64,000 nt of DNA. It comes from Paenibacillus mesophilus. Its GTDB lineage: Bacteria; Bacillota; Bacilli; Paenibacillales; NBRC-103111. The stretch lies in the NCBI RefSeq assembly GCF_005938385.1, contig NZ_VCRA01000013.1:1-64000 (forward strand). The letters run 5' to 3'. A model generated the notes under the pieces. That model was given only the letters and a program-made list of their open reading frames with translations, searched no databases and was not told where the DNA came from. Positions 17,607 through 27,167 of this stretch are shown one piece after another (the first letter of the stretch is position 1; the number at the start of each line of letters is the position of its first letter). The position numbers and the translations under genes are program-made.

Positions 17607-18311
17607 TTACGCCTTCTTGCGTTCGTATACGTAGTCGAAAACGGTCGCCACCGTCTTGCAAACCATCTCGAAGCCTTCCGTCAAATCGTCCATATTGGCG
17701 CTCAAATTCTCGATATAGCTCCGGTCGGCCCGGCACAGGTCGATATGGAGCAAATCGTCGAGCATTTCCGTATTGACCAGATGAATTTCCATATTGCGCC
17801 GCTGGCGGAGTCTGCCCATCGGATCTTGATACCGCTCTTTAATATCGAGCAGAGGCTCGAGCAGCCGCGGCTCCGCATGGCGATGCTGCATTTGCCGTAG
17901 GACGGTAAAGTACGAAAACTTCTGCTTGACCCTCTCGGCCCGAAGACGCAGCAAATCGTTCAAGAAGTAGCCGAGCTTGTCGAGAATCGAGAACACCCGG
18001 ATGAAGCCGTTTTTGTAAAAATAGACGTGCCTGCGGTAATCGTCCCTTTCCTCGGGCGACATGTTCTCTTCCAGCGATTGCGTTACGCCTTCCCGGAACT
18101 TGGCGGCACAATATACGCTCTGTTCCAGCTCGTCCAGCGCATTGGTCAAGCCGCGCGCCCACAGCTCGTAACGGGTATACTTGCCGCACTGCGGAGTTTG
18201 CTCGTCGATCAGCTGCGTAAGCAGCTTGCGATACAGACCCAGCGCGGATACGGCCTTCAGCAGCGAACCGGAATCGACGCGTTTCGGCTCGTCAAACCAA
18301 GCTCTGAACAT
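17607..18311 (-). CDS. Cthe_2314-type HEPN domain protein
   Basis: The 234-residue, largely helical protein resembles the Cthe_2314-like HEPN family. It holds a Rx4H motif, R172-N-M-E-I-H177, the arrangement that forms the RNase active site in many HEPN proteins. No nucleotidyltransferase (MNT) partner gene is adjacent, so it is not an ordinary HEPN/MNT toxin-antitoxin pair. AAGGCGGTG precedes the ATG. It lies 51 bases after the UbiD-like gene and before the SDR gene on the same strand, likely co-transcribed. Whether it cleaves RNA is untested. Confidence 0.6.
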   Translation of the reverse strand: MFRAWFDEPKRVDSGSLLKAVSALGLYRKLLTQLIDEQTPQCGKYTRYELWARGLTNALDELEQSVYCAAKFREGVTQSLEENMSPEERDDYRRHVYFYKNGFIRVFSILDKLGYFLNDLLRLRAERVKQKFSYFTVLRQMQHRHAEPRLLEPLLDIKERYQDPMGRLRQRRNMEIHLVNTEMLDDLLHIDLCRADRSYIENLSANMDDLTEGFEMVCKTVATVFDYVYERKKA

Positions 18312-18362
18312 TCGGTCACCGCCTTCGGTTAATCATACGATGCCGGCTTTCTCGGAAAGCTC

Positions 18363-20123
18363 TCAGGAGAAATATTCCTTCCAACGGTCGGAAACGAGCT
18401 TCACGATATCTTCGCGGGGAATGAGTTCGTCCGGATATCCGGGCTTCATCCGCGCGTCGATGACGATCGGCAGCTCGAAGCTGAGATGGTGCTTCTGCAC
18501 CCGGCTTTTCGCAAAGATGTCGGTTGCCGGATTGAACCGGGTAAAGACCGTCCACAGAAACGGAGTTTGCCCGTCCACGATTGCCGTATCGTCGGCAAGC
18601 ACGACAAGAGGCCATCGGCTTAGTTTGTCGCCATATCGGTCGACTATGCGCTCAGCGAGCCCCGGATCTTCCTCGTAGGCGGCCCCGGAGACGACCAGAC
18701 AGCCGGCACAGTAAGGCTTCGCGTCGTTTATCCCGTCCATTTGGCCTTCTTCGTACGTATGAGGCAGCTCCCGCATCGGTTCCCCTACGCCAAGCAGCAC
18801 GGCCTTGCTGCCGTGATTCAGTCTCAGTCCGGTGTAGTCTAGCGTATCGTGCGACGTGTTGTTGAAAATAAACAAGTCGGTATGAGGATCAAACCGCTCC
18901 AGCACGGTCGTGAGCAGCGAGCGGAAATCGGCCAAATCGACGGACTCGTCCGTCAAAATAAGAAACTTCGTCAGCGACAATTGCCCTTCCCCGAGAATGC
19001 GGAACGCCGAGCCGAGCGCTTCGCGCGAGTAGCTCTCCCGTACAATGGCGGCGGCGAGCGGGTGGAAGCCGGTTTCCGCGTACGTCCACAACTGCTTCAC
19101 CCCAGGCATGACGAGCGGAAACGCCGGAGACAGCAGCCGCTGGAGAAATTCCCCCAAGTAATAGTCTTCCTGACGCGGCTTCCCGACAATCGTGGCTGGA
19201 TAAATCGCATCTTTGCGGTGAAACATATGTTTAACCTGGAATACCGGAAAATCGTGCTGCAGCGAATAATAACCGTAGTGATCGCCGAACGGCCCTTCCG
19301 GTCTGCGCACATGCGGAGCGACTTCTCCGCAGATGGCGAATTCGGCCTCGGCGACGAGCCGGTGCCCGCCAAGCGGATTATCGGCCATCGGCAGCTTCTG
19401 CCCGAGAATGAGCGACGTCAGCAGCAGCTCCGGCAAATGCTCGGGAGCCGGCGCGATCGCCGATGCGATCAGGGCGGGCGGACCTCCGAGATAGACGGTT
19501 ACGGGAAGAGGACGGTTCCGCTTCTCCGCTTCATGGTAATGGAAGCCGCCGCCTTTATGGATTTGCCAATGCATCCCGGTCGTGCTGCCGTCGAAAATTT
19601 GCATCCGGTACATGCCCAAGTTATGGTCGTTCCCGTCCGGATGCTCCGTATAGACGAGCGGAAGCGTGACGAACGGGCCCCCGTCCTCTTGCCAGCTGGT
19701 CAGAGCGGGCAGCTTGGACAGCGGATCGTTCCGGTCGCACACTTCAAGCACCGGAGCTTGCGAATGCGGCAGCGTCTTCATGCCGACCTTCATCAGATCG
19801 AACAATAAGTCCTTTTCGTTCCAGAGCGCTTTCGGCGTCGGCGGAATGAGCGTATCTTTGGCCTTCATCAACCGGTTCATAATCGCTTCCGGCTTCGGAC
19901 CGAAGGCGAGATCGACTCTTCGGCTCGTGCCGAACAAGTTGGTCGCCACCGGGAACGGGCTTCCTTTCACATTCGTGAACAGCAGGGCGGGGCCGCCTTC
20001 TTCGATCACTCTCCGGTGAATTTCGGCGATTTCGAGATACGGGTCGACGGGAGCGGTTATAACCGCGACATCCCGCTCCGTCCGAAGCACGTCGATAAAC
20101 GTGCGCAGATTCGTAAAATTCAT
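18363..20123 (-). CDS. UbiD-family decarboxylase, candidate menaquinone enzyme
   Basis: 587 residues when started at the ATG at 20123, preceded by AAGGGAGAACGTTA; the frame extends upstream without a better start. UbiD enzymes use prenylated FMN to (de)carboxylate aromatic acids. The central GVG-like prFMN region is represented by GMHWQIHKGGGFHYHEAE, ITVYLGG-like VTVYLGGPPA, and the family signature RRPEGPFGDHYGYYSLQ. Because mqnE is encoded 11 kb away, the likely role is decarboxylating the dihydroxynaphthoate intermediate of the futalosine menaquinone route (MqnL-like), but UbiD substrates are not readable from sequence. The gene follows ctaA by 53 bases. Confidence 0.75.
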   Translation of the reverse strand: MNFTNLRTFIDVLRTERDVAVITAPVDPYLEIAEIHRRVIEEGGPALLFTNVKGSPFPVATNLFGTSRRVDLAFGPKPEAIMNRLMKAKDTLIPPTPKALWNEKDLLFDLMKVGMKTLPHSQAPVLEVCDRNDPLSKLPALTSWQEDGGPFVTLPLVYTEHPDGNDHNLGMYRMQIFDGSTTGMHWQIHKGGGFHYHEAEKRNRPLPVTVYLGGPPALIASAIAPAPEHLPELLLTSLILGQKLPMADNPLGGHRLVAEAEFAICGEVAPHVRRPEGPFGDHYGYYSLQHDFPVFQVKHMFHRKDAIYPATIVGKPRQEDYYLGEFLQRLLSPAFPLVMPGVKQLWTYAETGFHPLAAAIVRESYSREALGSAFRILGEGQLSLTKFLILTDESVDLADFRSLLTTVLERFDPHTDLFIFNNTSHDTLDYTGLRLNHGSKAVLLGVGEPMRELPHTYEEGQMDGINDAKPYCAGCLVVSGAAYEEDPGLAERIVDRYGDKLSRWPLVVLADDTAIVDGQTPFLWTVFTRFNPATDIFAKSRVQKHHLSFELPIVIDARMKPGYPDELIPREDIVKLVSDRWKEYFS

Positions 20124-20176
20124 TAACGTTCTCCCTTCATCGGGCAAGCCTGATTCTGAATCCCTCTCCCGCGTCA

Positions 20177-21154
20177 TTAAGCGGAGCGATCCGGGCTTCC
20201 GGCCGGCCGGGCCGACCGCCATGCCAATACGCTCATATAGCACAGTACCCCGAACAAGCCGGATACGAGCACGACGTGCAGAAGTGCCGTTAGCAAATAC
20301 CAGTCCGAGGCAAGCGTCCATACGACGGATGCTCCGCTGAATATTTGCAGAACGGTCAACAGCAGCGCCCAGTTGGATGCGGCGCGGAGCAGGCGCGAGG
20401 AGCCTTCCGGTCTCGATGCCTTATAAGCAATAATGGCTATAACGACAAATAACAATACTGCCGCGACCCGGTGGGCAAAAGCGATTCCCGTCGCCCCGTC
20501 CAGCGCGGGAACGACTTCCCCGTTGCACAGCGGCCAGCCCAGACAGCCGCCTGACGACTCGGTATGCCGGACGAAAGCGCCGACGTATACGACGATGTAG
20601 CTGTAAATAGTCGCTCCCCAAATCCACTTGCGCATGCCCGCTGTAATGTTCAACACTTCACGCGTGTTTTTGGCCGGAGCGCTGCCGGTCGGAATGGAAG
20701 CCTTGGCCCGTTGCGGCACATAAGCGCCAGTCCTAATGCCTACAGCGAGTAACAGCGATGTGGCGAAAGCTACCAGCGAGAAGCCGAAGTGAAGCGCCAT
20801 AACCGCATCGGATTGAGGAAATATGACGGCAAGGGCGCCGAGAATCGCCTGCAAAACCGTAAAAAACAACGCGCCGAAAGCGAACAGCATCGCTTCCCGG
20901 CTGTGCCGCAACCATACGTAAGTCGCAACGGCCGCGCCGAGCACCAGCAATCCCACGATCCCGCTGACAAAACGATGGCTGTATTCGATCATCGATTCGA
21001 TCGTATAAGCCGGTACGAATTTGCCGTTGCAGAGCGGCCAGTCCGTTCCGCAGCCATCTCCCGATCCCGTCTTGGTCACGAGCGCCCCCATCAGCAGAAC
21101 GAGTCCCATCCCGATCACCGAAGCGAGCGACAATCCGTATAACCGTTTACCCAT
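20177..21154 (-). CDS. ctaA: Heme A synthase
   Basis: This 325-residue membrane protein has about eight transmembrane helices. It carries the duplicated CtaA/COX15 core: MGALVTKTGSGDGCGTDWPLCNG with a following EYSHRFVSG, and later VGAFVRHTESSGGCLGWPLCNG with AFAHRVAA. The paired cysteines in each extracytoplasmic loop and the conserved histidines bind heme. The enzyme oxidises the C8 methyl of heme O to make heme A for aa3-type oxidases. The ATG at 21154 has AGAAGGTG ahead; the longer frame has none. ctaB and oxidase genes are not in view. Confidence 0.9.
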   Translation of the reverse strand: MGKRLYGLSLASVIGMGLVLLMGALVTKTGSGDGCGTDWPLCNGKFVPAYTIESMIEYSHRFVSGIVGLLVLGAAVATYVWLRHSREAMLFAFGALFFTVLQAILGALAVIFPQSDAVMALHFGFSLVAFATSLLLAVGIRTGAYVPQRAKASIPTGSAPAKNTREVLNITAGMRKWIWGATIYSYIVVYVGAFVRHTESSGGCLGWPLCNGEVVPALDGATGIAFAHRVAAVLLFVVIAIIAYKASRPEGSSRLLRAASNWALLLTVLQIFSGASVVWTLASDWYLLTALLHVVLVSGLFGVLCYMSVLAWRSARPAGSPDRSA

Positions 21155-21283
21155 CGCGGATGCACCTTCTTTATAAGTCAATCGCGTTCCGATAAAGTCG
21201 AAAATTGCGTCAAACCAATTATAGCGATTATCTCCGGGCAAATCCATTTCGGAAATGTGAACGTCTGGGAACGGCGAGGCGTG

Positions 21284-21318
21284 CAAAAAAGTAGAAAGCC
21301 TTCCCGTTAAGGAAGGCT
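21284..21318 (-). terminator. Terminator after the secreted beta-sandwich gene
   Basis: AGCCTTCC (21297-21304), loop CGTTAA, GGAAGGCT (21311-21318). On the minus strand the stem is followed by TTCTACTTTTTT. Confidence 0.75.
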
Positions 21319-21335
21319 CTCTATCCGGCAGCCGC

Positions 21336-23618
21336 TCACGATGGCGCTACTCCTGCCATGGGAGGCGGCATTAGCGCAAGCGCTGCAAAAGGGTTGCTTT
21401 CCCCGAGCGCAAGGAGAGGGAAATCGAACGCCGTAACATACGTGGCAGAACCGGTAATCGCTGCTGACGAAGGCTTGGCCGTGACAGTCAGCGTAAGAAG
21501 CATGCCCGTATTATAAGGGAGCCCGTTAGCCAAACGGTTCAGATCGAATGTCAAGCTCCATCCGCTGCCGTCCGGATTTAGAGCGACGTTGGCCAGCGCC
21601 GTGTTCGCATAGGTCGCGCCCGTTACCGTGTTGTACACGGAAGCCGTTACCGACAAATCGTTGTCATAGGTCAGTCCGGTTACCGTCGGATAGGCAAAAG
21701 TCAGGTCGGCCTTGAAAGTCTTGTAATCCAAGCCCGATCCGATCAAGGTCATATTCAGTCCCGTGATAGCCGTCTTGGCCGCCGGTATCGTGAACGTGGC
21801 TGTCGCCGCTCCTGGGATTAGCCGTTTCGAAGACGGTGCCGCGTTGACGGTGACGACAAGCTGACGGGCGGATTCCGCAGTCGGTACCGGATCGAAGGTT
21901 ATGATTTGATTTGAACTATTATAGTGCAATCCGCCGAGCACATACGGTAAGCCGTCCAATGTAGCCGATATTTGCAGATCTTCGGTCTGCACCTGGTTGG
22001 CATCGCTCAAATAATAAAGCCTAAATGAGTTCAGAGAACCGCCGGAAGTATCCGCCCCCGTTATTTTCGTCAGGATCGGACTCGTCTCCCTCAGCTGATT
22101 CCTGTCTTCAACCAATACTTCATTTTCCGATACGATCAAGTGAAGCACTTCCCAGTATCGCTCTTGTCCCAGGCCGGTCGGAACCATGTACGATTTGATC
22201 AGCGTTTCGTGAATACCGCTGCCGTCTCCGGACAGAGAGCCGACGTACACTTCGACTTTGGCGCCCGATCCTCTGAGCGAGCCTTCATTCCAGCTGTAGT
22301 TGTTCACATAGTAGTTGAATGTGCCGTATACGTTCCGGTTGACTGTCGTGACGGTGACGGTTTCCGTGCCGTTGTAATACGTATCGTCCCTGTCGAGTTT
22401 GGCGATTTCACCGTACGTGCTGGACGTGACCTTATTCGCATAATACAGGTGGAATATGCCGCCGTTGCCGTCCGGTCCGAGCAGATGAGAATCGAGATCC
22501 CTCGCCCCCGCTCCCCAAGTAAGCACGATCCGGATTTGATCGGGTTGCAGCTCCGATATGGCTGTCCATATGTAAGAATTGGTCGTGCTTCTCGATGCCG
22601 TGGCACTAAAGAGACTTTGCTCGTATCCTGCGGCTATCAATTTGACCGTGTAATCACCAACAGGCAAGTCGACGCTGAATTCTCCGGTTCCGCCGTCGAC
22701 AGAGGTCGTAGCGACCACGTTACCGGTAGTATTATCCGCTCCGGCCCTGAATTCCAATGTCGCTCCGTGAAACGGGCTGTCGTTCCAATCCAGCACTCTG
22801 CCGGTCAGGCTCGACATAAACATCGCGTCGTGCAGCTTGATGCGTGAGAACCGAATCACTTTCCCTTGAGCGTCCGCTTCCGATAAGGCCAAGTACGTGT
22901 ATCCGTTGGCCCCGAGAATGTCCGTACCCGGTGGCCCATAAAGCGTACTTTGGACCGTGGACCCGACGGAAGGGATGTCCGGGCTCGATGCGGTCAGCTC
23001 ATAGTAGAGCTGGCTGCCGCTCTGCGGAACGTAATCGATCCGGATTGCCCCGAACTCGCTTCCGGGCTGAATTACGTAACCGGAGACCGGTTCCGGGTGT
23101 GCCGGCGGACGGATCAAGCCTAGGGCGGCTTTAAGATCGTTCCTCTTATCGGCCGTATTGCCGTCGCCGTTAAAATCCGGCACGTAGATCGACATCTGCC
23201 TTGCGATCGGCACGATATCCGCAATACTTACGGCGCCGGCTTTCACCATTATCGGCGGAAGCCGACGCGGAGCGCTGTGGATCGGCCCGGCTGTGCCGAC
23301 GGCTTCCAAAATATGAACGCCTTCCGTCTGGAACGTTACCGCAACCGAATGATTCGGCCCCGAGCCCGTGCTTGAGCCGACGACTTGCGTTCCCTCCCGG
23401 ATTTCAACGCCGCTCCAACCGAGCGCGGCCACCTGTACATATACCGGCTGGTTGGGCTGAACGCTAACCGTCTCCAGCGGGTACAGGAGCGCGACGGGAG
23501 GTGCCGAATCGGCGCTGGCCGCTTGAATACCGGGAATGATGGCGATACAACAAATCAGCATCATGATAAAGGCCCGATAGAAGCCACTATGTATACTTCT
23601 CTTGCTCGAATAAGGCAT
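21336..23618 (-). CDS. Secreted protein with dockerin-like loop, carboxypeptidase-regulatory-like and YfaP/DUF2135-like domains
   Basis: 760 residues from the ATG at 23618, with GGAGGTGGAGCGGAGG ahead. A signal peptide (FIMMLICCIAIIPGIQAASA) is followed by an Ig-like sandwich, a calcium-loop DFNGDGNTADKRND resembling one dockerin repeat, a carboxypeptidase-regulatory-like domain (LTGRVLDWNDSPFHGATLEF to LPVGDYTVKLIAAGYE), and a segment (RIVLTWGAGARDLDSHLLGP with YNGTETVTV) typical of YfaP-like DUF2135 domains. Beta-rich repeats end it. No catalytic motif was recognised; adhesion or a structural surface role is plausible. It stands alone with its own terminator. Confidence 0.65.
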   Translation of the reverse strand: MPYSSKRSIHSGFYRAFIMMLICCIAIIPGIQAASADSAPPVALLYPLETVSVQPNQPVYVQVAALGWSGVEIREGTQVVGSSTGSGPNHSVAVTFQTEGVHILEAVGTAGPIHSAPRRLPPIMVKAGAVSIADIVPIARQMSIYVPDFNGDGNTADKRNDLKAALGLIRPPAHPEPVSGYVIQPGSEFGAIRIDYVPQSGSQLYYELTASSPDIPSVGSTVQSTLYGPPGTDILGANGYTYLALSEADAQGKVIRFSRIKLHDAMFMSSLTGRVLDWNDSPFHGATLEFRAGADNTTGNVVATTSVDGGTGEFSVDLPVGDYTVKLIAAGYEQSLFSATASRSTTNSYIWTAISELQPDQIRIVLTWGAGARDLDSHLLGPDGNGGIFHLYYANKVTSSTYGEIAKLDRDDTYYNGTETVTVTTVNRNVYGTFNYYVNNYSWNEGSLRGSGAKVEVYVGSLSGDGSGIHETLIKSYMVPTGLGQERYWEVLHLIVSENEVLVEDRNQLRETSPILTKITGADTSGGSLNSFRLYYLSDANQVQTEDLQISATLDGLPYVLGGLHYNSSNQIITFDPVPTAESARQLVVTVNAAPSSKRLIPGAATATFTIPAAKTAITGLNMTLIGSGLDYKTFKADLTFAYPTVTGLTYDNDLSVTASVYNTVTGATYANTALANVALNPDGSGWSLTFDLNRLANGLPYNTGMLLTLTVTAKPSSAAITGSATYVTAFDFPLLALGESNPFAALALMPPPMAGVAPS

Positions 23619-23776
23619 ATGCCTCCGCTCCACCTCCTTCCAATCATTCCTATATGCATATAGTCTCATACTACCATAAGCCTTTGGAACGATACAGAAG
23701 GAATTGAACGAAATTTTATCGATTTTTGCTTATTTCTTGAAGCCGTTAGTCGCATTCCGTCGAATAGACAACTTCT

Positions 23777-25087
23777 CTACAGCATGTGCGACCTCAATTC
23801 GTCCAGCAGCAGCATCGATTGGTCCACAAACAAATCCCCGGCCTCCTCCTGCAGCCTGCTGTACGTTCGGAGCCTTGTTTCGTAGCCTCCCTGGCGGTAC
23901 GCTTCCCGGGTGCACACGTACCCGCTGACCGATCCGTTCGTAAGCTGGTTCACGATCGTATAGGGGAATGGCGAACCTCGCTTGATTTCCAGACCGAATT
24001 CCACGAACAGTTCTGCCGGTACGCCGACGATGGCCAGATCCCCGAGTGCGATAACTTGAATTTCCGCTTCGGCACTTTCCCTTGGCGGTCTCCCGGACAG
24101 CTCCGCGATCTGCTTCGCGAACTTCACTTCCGTTGCGGGCGCCCCACCTTCGGCCGTCTGGAGAACTTGCTGCGCCTCGGCGATTTGTGCCTCTGTCGGC
24201 GTCCGAAACCGGACCGGAACATAGCCCGTCTTGACGGCGACGCTCAGCCGATCGGTGACGTCCGTTTTCTCGCGTACTTTCATCGCCTCGCCAGCCAATA
24301 TGTTGCCCATTGCCGCATAGTGTCCCGGCTTCGCGGTAGGAAAGCGGCCGCTGACGTCGATATGGTTAATATCGCCGCTTGCGCCTTGCAGGAACAGGCT
24401 GACGATAGAGGGTCCCAATACCCGTTTCAGCGTACGGCTGAGCTCGCCCGGGTAATCGGCGCTGTACTCCGTTCCGCCTACGACGCAAGCATGGCACGAA
24501 TAATTCGTTACGACGCCTATCGGGTTGCCTGATTCATCGTCGATGCGGACGACGACAACCTCCGGGTCGATCGGCCCGACCGGCTCGATAATATCCGGGT
24601 TGCCGACGCCGGGATTCATCCGTACGCTGCCGTCCTTCATCCGGAACCTGCGGTTAAAGGCGATATCCGCCTCGCGGCCGCGACCCCAGCCGATGCGGGC
24701 TTCCGAGCGTCGCGTGTACGCGATGACGACGGCATCCGCCGCCTTGTCCGCGAGCCACGTCAAATACGACTCGTCCACGGCGTTTACGAAGCTCGTTCGA
24801 ATGGTCGGTCCCCCCGTATGCGTATGCGTCGCCGACACCATGACATGCTCCGCAGGAATTCCGGTGCTTGCGAATACCCGCTTCCTCACACTTTCGACGA
24901 GTCGCCGCGGAACATCGATCGCATCCAGCGCGACAATGGCGAAGACGGCGTCTTCCGTCTCGACTACTAGCGATTTCGCATTCAAATCGTCCTTCGTTCC
25001 CGATGCAAATCGGTCTCCGACCGAACCCGGAATCGGGCTTCCCAGCTTCGGCGTAATGACGATTTCGCTCATTCCGCATTTGAGCAT
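23777..25087 (-). CDS. Neutral/alkaline ceramidase-like N-terminal domain hydrolase
   Basis: 436 residues from the ATG at 25087 (AGAAGGAA about 9 bases upstream). The sequence shows the metal-binding layout of the neutral ceramidase superfamily N-terminal domain: ITPKLGSPIPG at the start, MVSATHTHTGG (His pair), NYSCHACVVG, and GASGDINHID. It lacks a clear signal peptide and the C-terminal Ig-like domain of true ceramidases, as do many small bacterial members of unknown substrate. VTNYSCHA and SADYPGELSR are family-typical. Substrate and location are uncertain. A MITE-like insertion lies 28 bases upstream of its start. Confidence 0.75.
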   Translation of the reverse strand: MLKCGMSEIVITPKLGSPIPGSVGDRFASGTKDDLNAKSLVVETEDAVFAIVALDAIDVPRRLVESVRKRVFASTGIPAEHVMVSATHTHTGGPTIRTSFVNAVDESYLTWLADKAADAVVIAYTRRSEARIGWGRGREADIAFNRRFRMKDGSVRMNPGVGNPDIIEPVGPIDPEVVVVRIDDESGNPIGVVTNYSCHACVVGGTEYSADYPGELSRTLKRVLGPSIVSLFLQGASGDINHIDVSGRFPTAKPGHYAAMGNILAGEAMKVREKTDVTDRLSVAVKTGYVPVRFRTPTEAQIAEAQQVLQTAEGGAPATEVKFAKQIAELSGRPPRESAEAEIQVIALGDLAIVGVPAELFVEFGLEIKRGSPFPYTIVNQLTNGSVSGYVCTREAYRQGGYETRLRTYSRLQEEAGDLFVDQSMLLLDELRSHML

Positions 25088-25114
25088 CGATTTCACTTCC
25101 TTCTTTAGAGTTAT

Positions 25115-25307
25115 GAGACTGTCGATTAACTGTTAGCGGAGCGAAAACACGCCGTTCCAAGTGAAAAGATACCTTCTTCTGCTCAGACAGTTTGTTTTAA
25201 ACTCCTTGATTGATAAGGATTCAGCGGTTGGAATTTAAATCCAAAACTCGCCAGAAGGTATCCTTTTCACTTTCCACTCCTATACTCACAAATTAATCGA
25301 CAGTCTC
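25115..25307. mobile_element. MITE-like element, copy 1 (193 bp)
   Basis: Terminal inverted repeats GAGACTGTCGATTAA (25115-25129) and TTAATCGACAGTCTC (25293-25307) enclose a sequence with no gene and internal arms AAGTGAAAAGATACCTTCTT / AGAAGGTATCCTTTTCACTT that would fold into one long hairpin. Flanks read GTTAT and GTTAC, a near-perfect 5-base target duplication. A second copy lies inverted at 53390-53619. The element begins one base past the stop codon of the TauE-like gene. Confidence 0.85.
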
Positions 25308-25308
25308 G

Positions 25309-26065
25309 TTACAGCAGCAAAATAAAGCCGCCAATCATCGGTACGAGCACCATCGCCGTTTTCAGCATGGAAACGGGAACACGCTTCGTAAATTTGGCGC
25401 CGACGAATGTACCGAGCATCGTGCCGCATACTACTTCCGCGAGCAGCGGAATATCGAGATGTCCCGCGTACAGAAAGCCCGCTCCCCCGGAGATCGCGAT
25501 CGGAAGAATGACTAGCATCGTAGTCCCCGCGGCGTGGCGCGCCGACATGCCCATCACGGCCAATAAACCGATTTGAATGAACGGAGTGGAGCCGATGCCG
25601 AACAAACCGGACAATGTTCCCGTAACGACACCGATCCCGATTGCCTGCAGCCAAAATCTTGAGCCTTTGCGCCCCGATGCCGCGGCGGAGCCGGCAACCT
25701 TTTGCCCGGACACGATAAACATACGGAGCCACAGCGCGAAACCGGACAAAAACAACATGCCCGACGTAAACCATTTCAGCTCGTCGGACGGGATGTAGGC
25801 GGAATAGCGGGCTCCGATGACAGCACCCATCGCCCCGAAGCACCGCAGCCCCTATGCCGAGCGAAATATTGCCTTCCCGGTAATGACTGATCGTCCCCGA
25901 CAAGGAGGAGAACGCCATCGCCGACAACGCCGTTCCAAGCGCGGTATGAATCGGATATCCGAAGCCAACCGTTAGGATGGCGATGATGAAGCCAGACCCG
26001 CCCGCACCTACAAACCCGAGGAGAAGTCCGACGGCGAATAGGGTCGCTACAATCTCTACAGTCAT
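25309..26065 (-). pseudogene. TauE/SafE family membrane transporter, broken by a frameshift
   Basis: The reading frame from the ATG at 26065 (AGGAAAGGAACGACG ahead) gives an N-terminal half, GLLLGFVGAGGSGFIIAIL to GNISLGIGAAV. The remaining half, FGAMGAVIGARYSAYIP to MIGGFILLL, is in another frame from about 25840 to the stop at 25309. The whole span of 757 bases is one base more than a multiple of three, so a single extra base near 25836-25850 explains it. The repaired protein would have 251 residues, the family's usual size. Such proteins export sulfite or organosulfonate/organic anions. Divergent LysR at 26191 probably controls it. It could be a real loss of function or a base-calling error. 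Confidence 0.8.
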
Positions 26066-26190
26066 CGTCGTTCCTTTCCTGGAGCTCTTTTACGTTAATT
26101 AAACCACCGTTCGAACCATGTGTCTAATGTATAATTCTTATGATTTTAATGATAAAATGTAATCGATTAGTCGGATCGGAGGGAATCAAG

Positions 26191-27105
26191 ATGGAATGGC
26201 AGCAGCTCGAATATTTCCATACGATCGCCAAGGTGGAGCATTTTACGCGGGCGGCGGAGCTGCTTTCCGTATCGCAATCGGCGCTGAGCCGCTCGATCTC
26301 GAAGCTGGAGGAGGAGCTGGGCGTCAAGCTGTTCGAGCGGAAAGGCCGGGGAGTCGTGCTCAACCGGTACGGACGGGAGTTTTATGCCAAAACGTCGCGA
26401 AGCTTGCAGGAGCTGGCGCAGGCGAAGCAGGAAATGATCGATCTGCTCGATCCCGAGCACGGCACCGTTTCGCTTGCTTTTCTGAAATCGCTCGGGGCGT
26501 CGTTCGTTCCGAATATGGTCAGCGCCTTTCTGGGTCGTTACCCGCGAGTACATTTTCAGCTTTTTCAGAATGCCACCGCGGTTATGCTGGATCAACTGGA
26601 AGCCGGCGACATCGACTTTTGTTTGTCCATGGTAACGGAATCGGGCCCGGCTGTCGAATGGCAGCCGTTATGGACGGAGGAATTATACGCCTTCTTGCCC
26701 GCCGGTCACGAACTGGCGAACCGCTCTCGCATATCGTTGCAAGAGCTTGCCGACAGCCAAGTGATCGCCTTGAAGCAAGGCTACGGTACCCGGACGATTA
26801 TGGACCGGTTGTACAGGCAAGCTGGCATAACGCCCCGGATCTTGTTCGAAGGGGAGGAAGTCGTGACCTTGATGGGATTTGTCAGAGCGAAGCTCGGGGT
26901 TACTTTGCTTCCCGATATTAAAGGCGTGGACATGGAGGGAATTGTTCGCTTGAGCGTTAACGAGCCGGACTGCCGCAGGACGATCGGACTCGCTTGGAAC
27001 AAGAACAGCTACCTGTCTCCCGTCGCCAAACGTTTCCGGCATTATCTTGCCGAGTACGCGGCGGGAATGGAAGGGAAAGCGGAGACATTGACCGGCCCCA
27101 GTTAG
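26191..27105 (+). CDS. LysR family transcriptional regulator
   Basis: The 304-residue protein has the classic N-terminal winged HTH: LEYFHTIAKVEHFTRAAELLSVSQSALSRSISKLEEELGVKLFER. The effector-binding domain begins GTVSLAFLKSLGASFVPNMV and includes GDIDFCLS and VRAKLGVTLLP. The ATG at 26191 is preceded by GGAGGGAATCAAG. It diverges from the TauE/SafE-like gene, the usual arrangement for a LysR activator and its target transporter. The effector is unknown. If the transporter is truly broken, this regulator may be left without its main target. Confidence 0.88.
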   Translation: MEWQQLEYFHTIAKVEHFTRAAELLSVSQSALSRSISKLEEELGVKLFERKGRGVVLNRYGREFYAKTSRSLQELAQAKQEMIDLLDPEHGTVSLAFLKSLGASFVPNMVSAFLGRYPRVHFQLFQNATAVMLDQLEAGDIDFCLSMVTESGPAVEWQPLWTEELYAFLPAGHELANRSRISLQELADSQVIALKQGYGTRTIMDRLYRQAGITPRILFEGEEVVTLMGFVRAKLGVTLLPDIKGVDMEGIVRLSVNEPDCRRTIGLAWNKNSYLSPVAKRFRHYLAEYAAGMEGKAETLTGPS

Positions 27106-27167
27106 TGCAACGAAAATGGATCGCTGCGATGCGCATGCCCGATCGTAATGGAAATTGCGGTCTTTCC

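Noticed and set aside
16746..17900. 384-codon plus-strand frame across the SDR and HEPN genes
   Set aside because: It crosses an intergenic gap antisense to two well-supported genes; no motif or ribosome site.
17607..18311. HEPN/MNT toxin-antitoxin module
   Set aside because: No nucleotidyltransferase gene is adjacent; neighbours are metabolic.
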